Source of the DNA: Petaurus breviceps papuanus
Lineage: Eukaryota; Chordata; Mammalia; Diprotodontia; Petauridae
Assembly: GCA_028583685.1 (NCBI GenBank)
Contig: JAMXIF010001164.1
Span: forward strand, 5,725,254-5,789,253
Reading direction: 5' to 3'
Length of the DNA stretch: 64,000 nt
Shown here: one piece after another, positions 47,836-59,350 of the stretch
Position numbering within the stretch: the stretch's first letter is position 1
Layout: every line of letters starts with the position of its first letter
Position numbers and translations under genes: made by a program
The notes under the pieces: model-generated
Told to the model about the DNA's origin: nothing
What the model saw: only the letters and a program-made list of their open reading frames with translations
The model's database searches: none

Positions 47836-48644
47836 ACTTCTGCTTGAAGATTTCTTATGATGGGGACTCATTCTCTAACTCTGCAGCAACCCAGTCAATT
47901 TTTGAACAGGTTCTAATTATTAGGACAGTTTTCCTGACATTAAGCTTAAATTTATTTCTTTGCAACTTCTACCCCTTGTTCATACTTCTGTTTTCATGCT
48001 GCCATTCCTTGAACCAAAAATGCCCATCCCTCCACCTACCCATCTTTTAAATCTCAACCAATCCAAATGAGTTAGAATTTAAAGGATGGGTAGGTACAGG
48101 GAAGGACATTTCCTTCAAGATCTGTAAAGCCTTCCTTGATCTCCTTAACCTCAATGACCTTTACCTCTCTGATCTCACACAGAATTTTGTTTTGTGTATT
48201 ATATCTGTGAGTGTATGTGTGTATATGTGTGTGTGTTCATCTCCTACTAGGCTGTAAGTCCTGTGAGAACAGGCTAAAGTTCATAGCTTTCCCATAATTT
48301 AGCAAAATGCTCTGAACACAGTATAGGACCTGCAAAAATGTTAGTTGAATTGTTGACTATTCACATTCAGATGACTGGGTATGGTTCTAGATCCAACTAT
48401 TCTATTAACTCACTGAGTGCTCTATAGCAAGTAACTAAACCTTTCTCATCTTCATTTTTCACTTTATAAAGTCAGCTTTCATGGAAAAATAGTAACATCT
48501 CTGCCTGTCATGCTGTGGCAAGCTCCTTAAGGGCAGGTCCTGTGTTTGAAGTTCTCTTTTCTTCTCAGAGCCCAGCATAGCAATTCCTTTGAATGATACT
48601 CCCACTACCAAAAAGAGCAGCAGATCTGTCATTTATACTCTTAG

Positions 48645-48780
48645 AGAGTTGTCTGGGGGCACTGAGAGTTTAAGTTGCTTGCCCAGGGTCACATAGTCAG
48701 TTGGTATAAGAAACAGGAGTTGGACCCAGGTCTTCCAGACTCTAGGCCAGTTTTTTAGCCAGTTATGTATACTTGTCTAC
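48645..48780 (-). mobile_element. MIR-like SINE
   Basis: TTGCTTGCCCAGGGTCACAT, GGAGTTGGACCCAGGTCTTC and AGACTCTAGGCCAGTTTTTT in reverse order. Confidence 0.65.
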
Positions 48781-48855
48781 ACTTATCAACACTGGTCTTG
48801 TACTAGTATTAAAATTCTATTTAATAACATTTGTTGTTAAAAAGCAAATGAGAGA

Positions 48856-49006
48856 GGATGGCTAGGTGGCTCAGTGAATAGAGCACCGGTTCTGGAATCA
48901 GGAGAACCTGAGCTCATCTGGCCTCAGATACTTAACACTTACTAGCCATGTGACCTTGGGCAAGTCACTTAACCCCAATTGCCCTGTCTTCCCCCTCCAA
49001 AAAAAA
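48856..49006 (+). mobile_element. MAR1/WSINE-type SINE
   Basis: GGATGGCTAGGTGGCTCAGT to CCCCAATTGCCCTGTC plus A tail. The flanks AAAGCAAATGAGAGA and AAAGCAAATGAAAGA (49007-49021) are a near-perfect duplication. It lies about 280 bp from the CHAT exon 2 donor. Confidence 0.95.
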
Positions 49007-49288
49007 AAAGCAAATGAAAGAATATGTATGGGAAAACATTGGGGAAGAATATATGAAGTCCTTGAAAATGTGCAAGGAAGTTACGTTCTTATATTCCTTT
49101 GGATGGGTGAAGTTCAGTGCCGCCAAGCACTGGACTGAAAGATGGCTTTGAGAGGGATACAGACTTTTAAAAAAGTAAGCCAAATTATGGTACCAGAGGT
49201 ATTAGAAATAATGAGCTTCTCATGCCCCCTTTCTACCATTCTTTCCCCTTGTACTAGTTAGGCCTTATGTTGTGGTTTGGCTACTTAC

Positions 49289-49480
49289 CCAATTTGTTGT
49301 ATTTTCCCTTCTCTCCAGGAGTTTCTGCTGTAAGACTTCCCCGAGGCCTCCTGGGGCACCGAACTGCTCCACAATCACCTTGGTCTTCTTGTACTGCTCC
49401 TCGGGCACCAGGTGTTTCATACACTGGAGGTACATGGCCAGGGTTTTCTGGAGTGGTGGCACAGGGAGTTTGGATAGCAC
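49289..49480 (-). CDS. CHAT: CHAT coding exon 2 (residues 23-86)
   Basis: The exon encodes 64 complete codons, from [18 protein letters not shown] to ERRENTTNW. The acceptor is CCCATGTTCAG and the donor GTAAGTAG, with phase 0 on both sides. It holds the N-terminal signature of the carnitine/choline acyltransferase family, the Pro-rich LPVPPLQ stretch and the helix after it. It also holds [20 protein letters not shown], almost identical to the human segment. Two signature positions differ from the usual pattern: Ser replaces Pro after the first Leu, and Lys replaces a small or polar residue before Thr. An LTR lies 143 bp upstream of the acceptor. The exon is unmistakably ChAT and not CRAT, CROT or CPT, because the downstream residues track ChAT only. 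Confidence 0.95.
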
Positions 49481-49622
49481 CTGAACATGGGCAGAGAGCA
49501 AGGTGATTGACGGCAGAGGCCAAGAAGACGTGCTGGGAGCCCAACCTCTGAGCCATGGGACAGGAGAACATGGGACTTCATCTTTTGAGGATAATGATGG
49601 GGTACCTGGGGTCTAGGTCAAT

Positions 49623-50175
49623 TTGTGAAACCAATTTGTAAAACCAGTCTGTGCAGTTGTAACTGCAATTTGTATTGTAAAATTGTAACCTGTGAAATAC
49701 CTTTCCCAACCTGGGCTCTGCCCCTTCCCCCTATCCGCACTAGGCCTAGGCAACACCTTGTGACTCCTTTGTTCTTACTTAATCTCTTCAGGTCTCCTCC
49801 GGCCTGGGCCCAAACACTCCTTTGTCCTTGCCTCATGTCTCCCCAGGCCTGGCCCAAATCTCATCTAAACTATCTATGCACTAAAGTCACAAGTTCCTCT
49901 AGGTCAGCCCTAACTTTTATCTATGCACTGAGGTCCCTTACATCCATTAGGTCAGCCCTGACAATCGCAGCCCTACCCTTTAAAAGTAAGAGCATGTACC
50001 CCTCTCACTCGCAGGTCCCCTAAGGACTCTTGCCCACTGTAAAGGCGTAAAAATAAACTTTCTCAACTCTACTCCAAGCCAGGCTGAGCTGAATTCTTTC
50101 CAGATGCCATTGCAGGTTTCCTGGTCTTGGATAAGATCAGGGTTCCTGCTGAACCTATTGGGATTCCGTCCCTCA
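49623..50175 (+). mobile_element. Solo LTR of an endogenous retrovirus
   Basis: A 553-bp unit starting TTGTGAAACC and ending GTCCCTCA, with the 5-bp duplication TCAAT on both sides (49618-49622, 50176-50180). It has a poly-A signal (AAATAAACTTTCTC near 50050) and a C-rich U3, like a gammaretrovirus-type LTR. No internal retroviral genes are next to it, so it looks like a solo LTR left by recombination. It sits inside an L2 remnant at moderate age and in antisense to CHAT. Confidence 0.6.
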
Positions 50176-50180
50176 TCAAT

Positions 50181-50815
50181 AAGGGCCTACCTTCTCTCTC
50201 TTACTTGTACCTTGTTTCCTCTGCTCCTTCCTACTCCTATTCCCACCGCAGAGAAGACAGTTCTCAGTGAAATTGTGGCATCTGCAAAGTTTGGCTTTCA
50301 TATTCCACCATGCTGCTCTTCAGGGCTTATTTTTGCTGTCCTACATGTAAGTATCACCTTACCATCCATATATACCAGGAACTTGTTCCCTCATTCTTAC
50401 ACAGCCTGTTATTCACCTTCTTTGGGATCTCTAATAGCTCCACCACTCTCTGTTCTCAGTTCACAATCCCTTTCTGGCTTCAGTTCCCTTCACAATCTTG
50501 AAACAATGGCTAACTATTTTAAAACTGTACTTTCTGCCAGTCTTGAATGTCCCCCAAAACCACCCTTTATACTCTTCCTGCCTTGCTAGTCTCCTACTTT
50601 GATTAACTGTCACCATCCCCAAATCACTTTGTATTTCTTTTGTGTATGCTTATTTTGTATATATTCATTTGGATACATGTTTTCTCCCCTCTGATAGAAT
50701 GTAAATTCCTTGAAAGTAGGGACTATTTCATCTTTGTATTCCCGGCACTTAGCACAATGCCTGGCACATATTAGATACTTAATAATATTTGTTGATTGAT
50801 TGATCCACTGTATCC
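50181..50815 (+). mobile_element. L2-like LINE 3' end
   Basis: TCATTCTTACACAGCCTGTT-like wording leads to the diagnostic tail AGAATGTAAATTCCTTGAAA, TATTCCCGGCACTTAGCACA and ATGCCTGGCACATATTAGAT (50694-50785). Confidence 0.6.
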
Positions 50816-50929
50816 ACTTTAACCCCTGATGTGGAGAGCACTGCTAACACAAATCACAAAGCTGTGCTGACTTAGTCTGCCATAAAAAATATGCTCATTA
50901 ACTCCAAATGGACTTTCACCGATACAGCT

Positions 50930-51675
50930 GATGACAACCTTTATTATCCATCATTGACCCTATGATATTCCCCATGGTAACAACAGCCAAAACTCCACAC
51001 TCTTCTCAATCTTCCAACTCCATCCTTCTCCCTCTTTAGATGACATCAAGAGAACTGAAAATTAGAAAAATGAGCTGATCTGACATGAGCTACCATAGGT
51101 CTTCTCTCTAACTCAAAGGCTATATGTTCTCAATTCCTCCCTCTTTACAGTCTCAAACAATGAAATGGTTCTCCTCAACAAAACTAACCTTTCTACCCAT
51201 GACTTTGATCCTATTCTGTCTCTTTTAATACCTCATTCCATACACTATCTCCTTTGCCCTTCATCTTAAATATATCTTACTCTATTTCCTTCTTCTCCTC
51301 TGCCTACAAACATACTCAAGTGTCCCTCATCCTAAAAAAGAACACTTCCCCTTCACTCCACTACGGTATCAAGCAATCTTACTGTCTCTCTCTTTCCCTG
51401 CAATCTTCATGACTTAATTTCTGGAAAGAGTACTATATACTTACTTCCTCTACTTTCTTACTCTTCAATCCCCTGAAAACTGACTTCTGCCCTCACTAAA
51501 TCTTCTTTCTCCAAGATCACCCATGACTTCCTAATTAGTCTAATGACTAAAGAGTTCTTAGCCCCCATTTTCTATCACCTTTCTTCAGAAGCTGATGTTG
51601 TCTATCAGAGACTTTTCTGAAAGCTCTTCCCACTTGGCTTCCTTGACATATACTTTTTCTGATTTTTCTCAACCT
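50930..51675 (+). mobile_element. L2/CR1-type LINE, left piece
   Basis: AACTGACTTCTGCCCTCACT, AAGATCACCCATGACTTCCT and TTCTTAGCCCCCATTTTCTA match the L2 frame around TALxKxTNDLL..xxGxFxVLI. It resumes at 52735 after an insertion. Confidence 0.65.
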
Positions 51676-52733
51676 CACTTGTGTGATGCCAAGCAAAGGC
51701 AACTTCCCAAGGTTCAAAATACCAGCATAGGTCTCTCCATTTTATTCAGTGACAAATTAAGAACAGAGAGAATCAAAATATAGCATAATTCAAAATTTAC
51801 CAAGTGTAATTTACCAAGTGTAATTCACTCAAGTACTACCCCACCCTTGGACATTACATTCATTTAATCAATCACAAAGTCCCTCTTCTAAATACTTCTC
51901 CACCCCTAGGCTGTACAGTCAACCACAAAGCCCCTCTTCTCAAATGGAGATTAGTTTCCAATCATAAGTAAAGTACATTCATTTGTTCAATCACAGAGCA
52001 CAAAAAAGTCAAAAGTTCCCCACCCTTGGATCACAACTGAATCTACCCCAGAGTTACAACAAGCTTAAGCACAGCATTTAATACCCAAAGAGAGGTCTTT
52101 TCTTCATCTTGACCCAAGGCAAGTTCTCAGCAATCTTTGTTCCTGGGGAGACAAAGCTTAGCAAGGCCACAAGATACATTGCCAGGGTCTTCATTAATTC
52201 ATTCTGTCTGCAGAACAGTCCTAGGACCCCTCAAAACATTAGCAAAACCCTCTTCCAGGATTTCTGTAAACATACAACAAGAAAATCCTTCTTCAGGGCT
52301 TCTAAACCAAAAGCAAGGTTCCAAGACCTCTGTAACAACAACACTGTCTTTCACCAGTGGACAAATCTGGCAAAATAACATCAAAACAGACAGACAAAGT
52401 ACCAGCATAACAGCAGTGTCTCCTCAGTCCTTGGCAGTTCTGGGTGGCAGCTCTCAAAAGTCCTGGGCAATTCAAACTGGCCCTCAACAATCCTCTCTGT
52501 CTCTCTATGCCTCCAAGATGCTGCTTCCAGAAAGTTCTTCTGCCTCTCTCTTTGCTTATGTCTCTCTAAATTTACGTCATCAGCTCCTCCCAGTTCAGCA
52601 CTCTCTTTTCACATCAACAAGTCCATCCCACAAGTGGGATTCACAAGCTCTAGGTTTTAACACAATCAATCCGAAAAGCAAGCCAATACAGCGGGATCTT
52701 TAAATTCCATTACTATTACAATGTGTCAACCAC
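51676..52733 (-). mobile_element. LTR-like insertion within L2
   Basis: On the minus strand this ~1.05-kb unit begins about TTGACACATTGTAATAG and ends TTTGCTTGGCATCACACAA, with a poly-A signal (GAATAAAATGGAGAG) about 65 bp before the end, an LTR-like layout. It contains short internal repeats (CACAAAG.CCCTCTTCT twice, near 51880 and 51925). The flanks are ~70-bp repeats of the host L2 and not a short duplication. The family is unknown and no retroviral gene is seen. Confidence 0.4.
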
Positions 52734-52734
52734 A

Positions 52735-53835
52735 GACTTTTCTGGATGCTCTACCTACTTGGCTTCCTTGACATATCCTTTTTCTGATTCTTCTCCAACC
52801 TCAATGACTGCTCCTTATTGGACTCTGTGGTTAGTTCCCTTTCCTTCTCTCATCCATTAAGTATGAACAATCCTAAAGGTTGAATGTTCCCGACCCTCTT
52901 CTTTACTTCCTCTATACTGTTTTTTTTTTAAATTTTGTATACTATTATGACTTCATTTATCTCCACTATGTGAATGATTTCCTGACTGTCTATATCCATG
53001 AATGACTATATCTACAGCCCTGAACTCTCTTCTGAACTTCAGTCCCATGTTTCTAATTAAATGCTGGACATCTCACCTATATATTGTATTAATACCTTAA
53101 ATTCCCCAAGTCTAAGATGAAAGCTCATTTTCTTTCCTTCAAATTTTACCTCATCCTAATTTCCCTGTTTCTATTCCTGACTCCACTATTCTTCTATTCA
53201 TCCAGGCATGAAGGAGTCATTGGTACATCTTGCCTTTCTTCCTACACCCATTTGGTTATCAGTTCCTTTTTTTACTACCTGAGAAATATTTCTCAAATCT
53301 ATCCTCTCCTTTCTGTTTCCACTGTATCAGTTTATTGAAAGACCTAATTACTTCCTAGTTGGACTATTGTAATAGCTTCATAACTTATCTTCCTGCCTCT
53401 AATCTCTCCTTCTTCCAATCTATCCTTCATAGAGTGATGTCAAAGTCATCTTCCTCGTGTACAAATCTAATCATGTCATTTCCCTACTCATAAACCTCCA
53501 ATGGTACACCATTGCCTTATATACAAAACATAGACTTAGGTGAGCCCTCAAGACCCTTCACAGTTTAGTTCTCACCAGACATTGTTTTCATTTTCCTCTC
53601 TTTTTATACCCTATGCATTCTAGACACATTGGGCTATTCACTGCTCCTTAATGTGTCTTCTCTCACACTGGGTACTTTCAAATGCTCTGTCCCTTGCACT
53701 GAAGGGGCTTTTCCCTCTACATCCTATGGAAATCCTCCTCCTCTTTCATGACCTAGGCCACCAAGACTACTTTGCTTCCATGATCCTTCTAGCAAGAGGT
53801 GATTAGACAAGGCACAACCTCCTTGGATCTCAGGT
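52735..53835 (+). mobile_element. L2/CR1-type LINE, right piece
   Basis: TTCTCCAACCTCAATGACTG, CCTGAACTCTCTTCTGAACT, TGGACATCTCACCTATATAT, ACTTCCTAGTTGGACTATTG and AAATCTAATCATGTCATTTC follow L2 order from the reverse transcriptase to the 3' region. Many breaks. Confidence 0.7.
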
Positions 53836-53839
53836 GCTT

Positions 53840-53960
53840 AATCAATCAATAAACAAGTATTTTTAAGTTCTTATTATATGCTAGAAACTGTTAAGTGCTG
53901 GAGATATAAAGATGAAAAGTAAAAGTCTCTGACCTCAAGAAGGTTATAGTCCAATGGGGG
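53840..53960 (+). repeat. Ancient interspersed repeat, unassigned
   Basis: CTTATTATATGCTAGAAACT, GATATAAAGATGAAAAGTAA and GACCTCAAGAAGGTTATAGT, related to 24690-24835. Confidence 0.5.
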
Positions 53961-54084
53961 AAGCTAACATATACATAATAGATCCATACAAAGCAGATAC
54001 ATAGTAATATTGCTGGGGATGGCACAATCTGGGGTTGGAAGTGCCTTAGGTAGAAGATGAAGGAATCTGAACACAAATCAAAGT

Positions 54085-54345
54085 ATGATTTTTCAATTTC
54101 TTTATTTTTTGTAGTGTTTTTTTTCTTTTGGTCTGTGTCTTCTTTCACAACATGACTAATATGGAAATATGTTTTACATGATTGCAAATATGTAACCTAT
54201 GTGAAATTGCTTACTGTTTTGGGGGGAAATAAAGGAGGGAAGGAGAAAATTTGGAACTCAAAAAAATTTAAATGAAGGCTAAATTTGTTTTTACATGTAA
54301 TTGGGAAAAACAAAATACTTTAAAATGCTTTTTAAAAAAAAAAGA
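54085..54345 (+). mobile_element. L1 LINE 3' UTR fragment
   Basis: TTTTTCAATTTCTTTATTTT, TTCACAACATGACTAATATG, TGTAACCTATGTGAAATTGC and an A-rich end. Its sequence is repeated by the 3' part of the next entry. Confidence 0.7.
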
Positions 54346-54925
54346 AAGAAATTCAGGGGATGTCCATCAATTGAGAAATGACAGAACAAGTTGTGGTATA
54401 TAATTGTAATGGAATTCTATAAGAAATAACAAGCAGGCTGATTTCAGAAAAACCTGGAAAGACTTACATGACTTGATACAAAGTGAAGTGAGCAGAACCA
54501 GGAGAACATTGTATTGTACATAGTAACAGCAATATTATGCAATGATCAACTGTGAATGACTTAACTATTCTCAGCAATACAATGATCCAAGAAAATTACA
54601 AAGGACTTATGATGAAAAACATGTTATCAGCCTCTAGAGAAAAAAACTGATGGAGTATGAATGCAGATAAACATATTGTTTTTCAATTTCTTTATTTTTT
54701 CATGTTTTTCCCCCTTTGGTCTGTTTTCTTTTACAACATGACTAACATGAAAATATGCATTTCATGATTGCACATGTATAACCTATATCAAATTGCTTAC
54801 TGTGTTTGGGAAGGGAGAGATGAGGGAGGGAGAGAATTTGGAACTCAAACTTAAAAAAAAAAGAATGTTAAAATTGTTTTTATATGTAATGGGGGAAAAG
54901 AAAATATTATTAAAACAAGAAATGC
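54346..54925 (+). mobile_element. L1 LINE 3' fragment, adjacent copy
   Basis: TGTCCATCAATTGAGAAATG, GGCTGATTTCAGAAAAACCT, GTGAAGTGAGCAGAACCAGG, then the 3' UTR words seen in 54085-54345 and AAAATATTATTAAAACAAG. Related to 33097-33910. Confidence 0.82.
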
Positions 54926-55560
54926 TAAGATTTGGTAACTTGATGAGATCTATGATATGAAGGAGAGTAAGGAGTTTAGGATGATACTGAGGTTGTGAGT
55001 CTAGATGACTGTTAGAATGCTTACAACCTTGACAGCAATAGGAGAGTTCACAAGAGGAGTGGGTTTAGGAGAAAAGATAATGAGTTCTGTTATAAGCATG
55101 TTGAGTTTGAGAAGCCTATAAGACATTCAATTTGAATGTCCAGTAGGTAGTTGATTTGGGGCTGGAGCTCAGTAAAGAGTAGGACTAGATAGATAGAGAT
55201 AAAAACATATGAATATGGATATGAATCTGTCTCTGTATACAGATCTCTGGGAGTCATCTGCCTAGATACAATAGTTAAATTCAAAAGATAAGTAAATTAA
55301 GTGCAAGAGTAGAGAAAGGATAGAAGAGGATCCAAGACAGAGCTGGTGGTTACACCCACAGTTAGAGTACATGACAGAGAAGATGATTCTAGCAAAGTTA
55401 ACTGAAAACAACATTCATACATGTAGAATGTATGAATTAATTCTGTAGGAGCAGAATTAAAGAATAGAAGAATGACAACAACCCAGAAAAAGAGGGAGTA
55501 TCCAGGAGGAAGGGGAGGTCAACAGAGCTAAATCTTGCAGGAAGGTGAAGAAGGATGAGT
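54926..55560 (-). mobile_element. L2/CR1-type LINE, reverse-transcriptase tail
   Basis: On the minus strand, part of it reads LKLNMLITELIIFSPKP-like sequence (55050-55110), matching the L2 KTELIIFPPKP block. CTCACAACCTCAGTATCATC follows (the NLxxIL block). Dead copy. Confidence 0.7.
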
Positions 55561-56720
55561 TTTGAGTAAACAAGTTGGTTGGATTAGTTGGCCAGCAGGT
55601 AGTAAGAGTCAAAGGTTATGAACTCAGGTCCTTTGACTCCAACTGAGTGTTCTTCCCCCTATTACTTTGTCTCCCATTCAGAAACTACTGAGCCTCTTTT
55701 CTAACTTTTTTCTTTCTCTGTATATGTCTTAATTGCTTTTTCTTTTATCTCTTCCCCTTTACTCTCCTTCCTTCCAACTTCTTTCTGCCTTTCTTCCTCC
55801 CTTCCTCCTCTCCCCCAAATTCTTTTTCCTTTCCTTCCTCTTCTTCTGTTCTCTTCTTCCTTGTCTGTCCCTTAACTAGACATAACATGAAATTGAAAAT
55901 TTTTTTAAAAAATCCTTGAATATAATTTTATTTTGTAAAAAAATTTAAAGTATATGGATTGAAGGTTGCATATATCACTCAAAAAAAAACCCTTGCCCTA
56001 AACTAAGCTACTTTTTATTTGTGTGTGTCCCTCAATGGAATCCCCACTCCCCTTAGGATTATTGGCTATTAAAATAAATAAAGGTTCCTCACCATTGTAT
56101 GGAAGTCAAATGAGTTGTTTTACAAAAGCATGTTATGTTGTACAGCAAAAGGAAATTGTGATCTCACTGGTATGGGGGAGGTATATTTCCAGATAGTAAC
56201 TGAGCATTTACTCTCATTATGTGTCCTTCTGTTATTCAGTTCAAGAACTGAAATCACATCTTTGATTTACTTTTGAAAACTGGAAACTGGTGACAAAAAT
56301 CTCCAGTTATGCTACAACATAATGTAGCAGAAGTTGCAATCTTTGGGCTTGTATCAGCAAGGTACCATCCTATCCCCATTTATATGTCAGCCCCACTTGC
56401 CCAATCCTGTCTCCACCATCCAATACCAAGTCAACCTTAATTCTACACACCTTGCCCAGCTAAAGGATAATAAATATCCTTAAGAACAAGGAAGAGGAAG
56501 CAAGGAGTTCTTAGGGCATAATGGCTTGTGGAATGTGACTTTGGTTGGCACCCTACCAAGTTAACTCCAAACCTGAATTTGCGCTGAACCTTTCTACCCA
56601 ATGGGAAACTCAAATGAGGCCTGTAACTGAAGCAGGGACAAAAACCCCAAAGATTAGATTTATCTCCCTGGCCTGTTTATTCTCCTGGGTACCTAGAGGA
56701 GGACTATTGTGATGCTATAT
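55561..56720. other. Intron stretch without assignable elements
   Basis: A pyrimidine-rich section at 55690-55870 is followed by AT-rich then ordinary sequence. Nothing is recognised. Confidence 0.4.
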
Positions 56721-56724
56721 AGAT

Positions 56725-56900
56725 CAGAAGCATGGTATAGTGAAAAAAAAAAAGAGCACTCAATTCAGAGTCAGAGGACCTATGCTTCAATCCCAGCTTT
56801 GCCACTTTCTGTGTGACCTGGGGCCCCCGTTTCTTCACCTGTAAAATGGCTTGTTGGTGATCTCCAAGGTCCCTTCCTAAATTTTCAGATCCTAGAGGTT
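56725..56900 (+). mobile_element. MIR-like SINE with internal A run
   Basis: GAAGCATGGTATAGTGAAAA, CAGAGTCAGAGGACCTATGC, CACTTTCTGTGTGACCTGGG and TTCACCTGTAAAATGGCTTG. Confidence 0.75.
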
Positions 56901-57324
56901 TATGTTACCAGTGGGCATATGCTAGCATAAAATATAAAGAGGCCTTGTTCCCCTACACCAGGGTAGCAGAGGTAGGCTGCCTAGTGAAGGTGGGGAAAAT
57001 AGGGAACCTAGAGATGTGAATTTCCTCTGGCCTAGAAGCAGAGCCACCTCCACTTAGGAGGAAAGAGATGCGAACTGCAAATTTGTTTGTGAACAAACAA
57101 ATTAGGATAGATCCAAGGCTCATTGTCCCCAAAGAAATGGATAATTGGGCATAGAACCATAGAATTTGAGAACTGGAAGGAATTGTTCTGCTTGGCTTTA
57201 GAGAAGAGTCCTAGTGTCTGCATTTAGAAATATAGAGGAGTAGATTTGGGGTCCATATAAGGAAAAACTTCTTACCAAATAGAGCCGTCCCCTAAAAGAG
57301 GATTTAAAACTCAAGGGCACTTTA

Positions 57325-57545
57325 GAAATCATACATGACCATAGATGTAAAGCTGGAAGAAGTCTAAGACGTCATCTGGTACAACTTCATTTTAGAAGTG
57401 AAGAAATTGAGGCCCCCAGAGATTAAATAACTTGGTCTTCATCATACAGATAGTAAGTAGCAGAGATGGTATCGAAATGTGTCTCTCCTGATCCTAGACT
57501 TAGTGCCTTCCTCTATACTACTTTTGTCTTCATGGAACAGATTGC
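57325..57545 (-). mobile_element. THER/MIR-like SINE
   Basis: TGTAAAGCTGGAAGAAGTCT, GAAGTGAAGAAATTGAGGCC, CATACAGATAGTAAGTAGCA and TCCTGATCCTAGACTTAGTG. Between 56905 and 57320 nothing is recognised. Confidence 0.65.
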
Positions 57546-57559
57546 CTCATAAGGCAGTG

Positions 57560-58485
57560 AGCTCCCCATGGTCAGATGTCCAGTATCATCCAGTGGAATG
57601 TTCGCTTTTTTCAGACCTACCATCCCCAATCTGAAGGAGTCTAGGGAGGCCTGGTGAACCACTGATTGGCTGATCAAACATTGGAGTATTCTGGTACCTT
57701 TGGGGAATATTGCCTATACTGGGGAGAAAATTGCAAGGAGGAGGGCCAAAGTTCTAGAATATGGTGGCAGGGTCTGTGTAGCTGTTAGTTGGTATTTGAG
57801 CATGTCCCTGGAAGAAGTCTCAGAGTTGCAATCTGACAGTTATGTCTGCAATGGGGTGTGGGTAGGCATGTAGAAACAGGTACCTTGATGTCTTGATGTC
57901 AGCATTTCTGTGAAATGCCTCCCTTTGTCATCAAGGAGAAGAGAGGCCCATAACAGCACATTAGAGTAGCATGAGCTCATCCTTCTGCTCCTCCATTGCA
58001 AACAATCTAAGGTTCTGTAACTTTTTTGTCCTCTTAATGCTCTGTATAGAGTCCCTTAATAATGAGGAGACAGTATTTTGTAGCTCTGGACTTAGGTACT
58101 CAGAAGCAAGGGAATCCGAATCCTAGACTATTAGAGCAGGAAGGAAGCTTAGATAATATCTAGTTCAACATTCTCTTAAACAGATGAAGAAACTCAATCT
58201 AGGGCTCAGAGAAACATAGTGACTTATCCAAGATAAGTGTCGAAGCTGAGACTGTAAATATGGTCTCCTGGTATTCTCTGGAAGGTTTAAAAATCTTTTT
58301 GAAGGTAGTATTTAGGGAAGGCAGAAAGAGCTAGGAGTGACATGTAGTAAGTCATATTTTTGGAAGATGTATCTTGTGAATGGTAAACTATGAGTCTACA
58401 CACCTCCTGTTGATGGACTTAAAATGCAGAATGAGACCTGTATTTTTTAACATGGTAAATGCAGGATTTTGTTTTGATGGTTTAC
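57560..58485. other. Intron stretch, mostly unassigned
   Basis: A THER/MIR-like relic at about 58105-58265 (CTATTAGAGCAGGAAGGAAG, GATGAAGAAACTCAATCTAG) is the only piece I can place. Confidence 0.4.
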
Positions 58486-58489
58486 ACAT

Positions 58490-58758
58490 ATTTGTTATAT
58501 GAATTTTATTTTTCCTATTTTAAAAAATTATTTAATGGGGACCAGAGAGAGGGAGAGATAAATACATGGAATTAAAAAAAATCTTTTGATAGTGGCCAGA
58601 GTGGATTGGAAAGGACAGAGAACTGATATATGTAACTATGTATTGTATAGTTTCACATATATGTCTGAGTCAAATATTGGCCTCCTTTAGTGAAAAGTTG
58701 GGAGGGAGGGAGGAAAAGAGCTTGGAACTCAAATGTAACAAAAAAAAATTACAGGGTG
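58490..58758 (+). mobile_element. L1-like 3' end fragment
   Basis: AGTTGGGAGGGAGGGAGGAA, GAGCTTGGAACTCAAATGTA and an A run resemble the L1 3' UTR end seen at 54830-54860. Confidence 0.5.
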
Positions 58759-58759
58759 G

Positions 58760-59350
58760 CAAAAAGTTACACAAAGTACATAAAAAGTATACACCCTTTG
58801 ACCCAAGCTAAAGTGATCAAAGAAAGGACAAAAATGGAAAATTAAAGAACTGTCCTATTAAGGAATGACAAAATGAATTCTGCTATGTAAATTTGTAATG
58901 GAATATTATTATGCCATAGGAAATGATGAAATGAACAATTTCAGAGGAAGCTTGGAAGACCCCTATGATCTAATACAGAGCTAAATGAGTAGGACTGAAA
59001 GAACAATTTATGCAAAAACAATATTATGGAGAAAAACAACTTTGAAAGACTTTAGAACTTTCATCAATGGAATAAAAACCATTAAGTACAGAAGACAAAA
59101 GATGTAGCAGAGTCAAAACTACATAGAATAAAAGCTAAAGATGAAATATGTTGGAGACATGATGACCTTAAAATGCAATGATAAATCTACATTTTGGGGA
59201 CATTACCAATTCGGGGAATTGTTTTCCTGGACTGTTCATCTTTATATTGATATTAATATTTTTCTTTTTTTGTTATTGTTCAATGATGGGATGCAGAGGG
59301 AAGGACAGATTATAAATGCATGTAACATACATAAGTATATGATTTAAAAG
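58760..59350 (+). mobile_element. L1 LINE 3' fragment
   Basis: GTATACACCCTTTGACCCAA, TTGTAATGGAATATTATTAT, AGGAAGCTTGGAAGACCCCT and CATTACCAATTCGGGGAATT follow the order of the older L1 at 32400-33096 plus 33911-34375. Broken frame. Confidence 0.75.

Noticed and set aside
49267-49506. Plus-strand frames across CHAT exon 2
   Set aside because: They are shadows of the minus-strand exon, whose residues match ChAT.
50104-50589. 161-codon frame
   Set aside because: It starts inside the solo LTR and continues through L2 sequence, so it is a chance frame over two unrelated elements.
52137-52703. 188-codon frame, the longest in the window
   Set aside because: It lies antisense in the LTR-like insertion, shows no recognisable domain and has no splice or start context that sets it apart.
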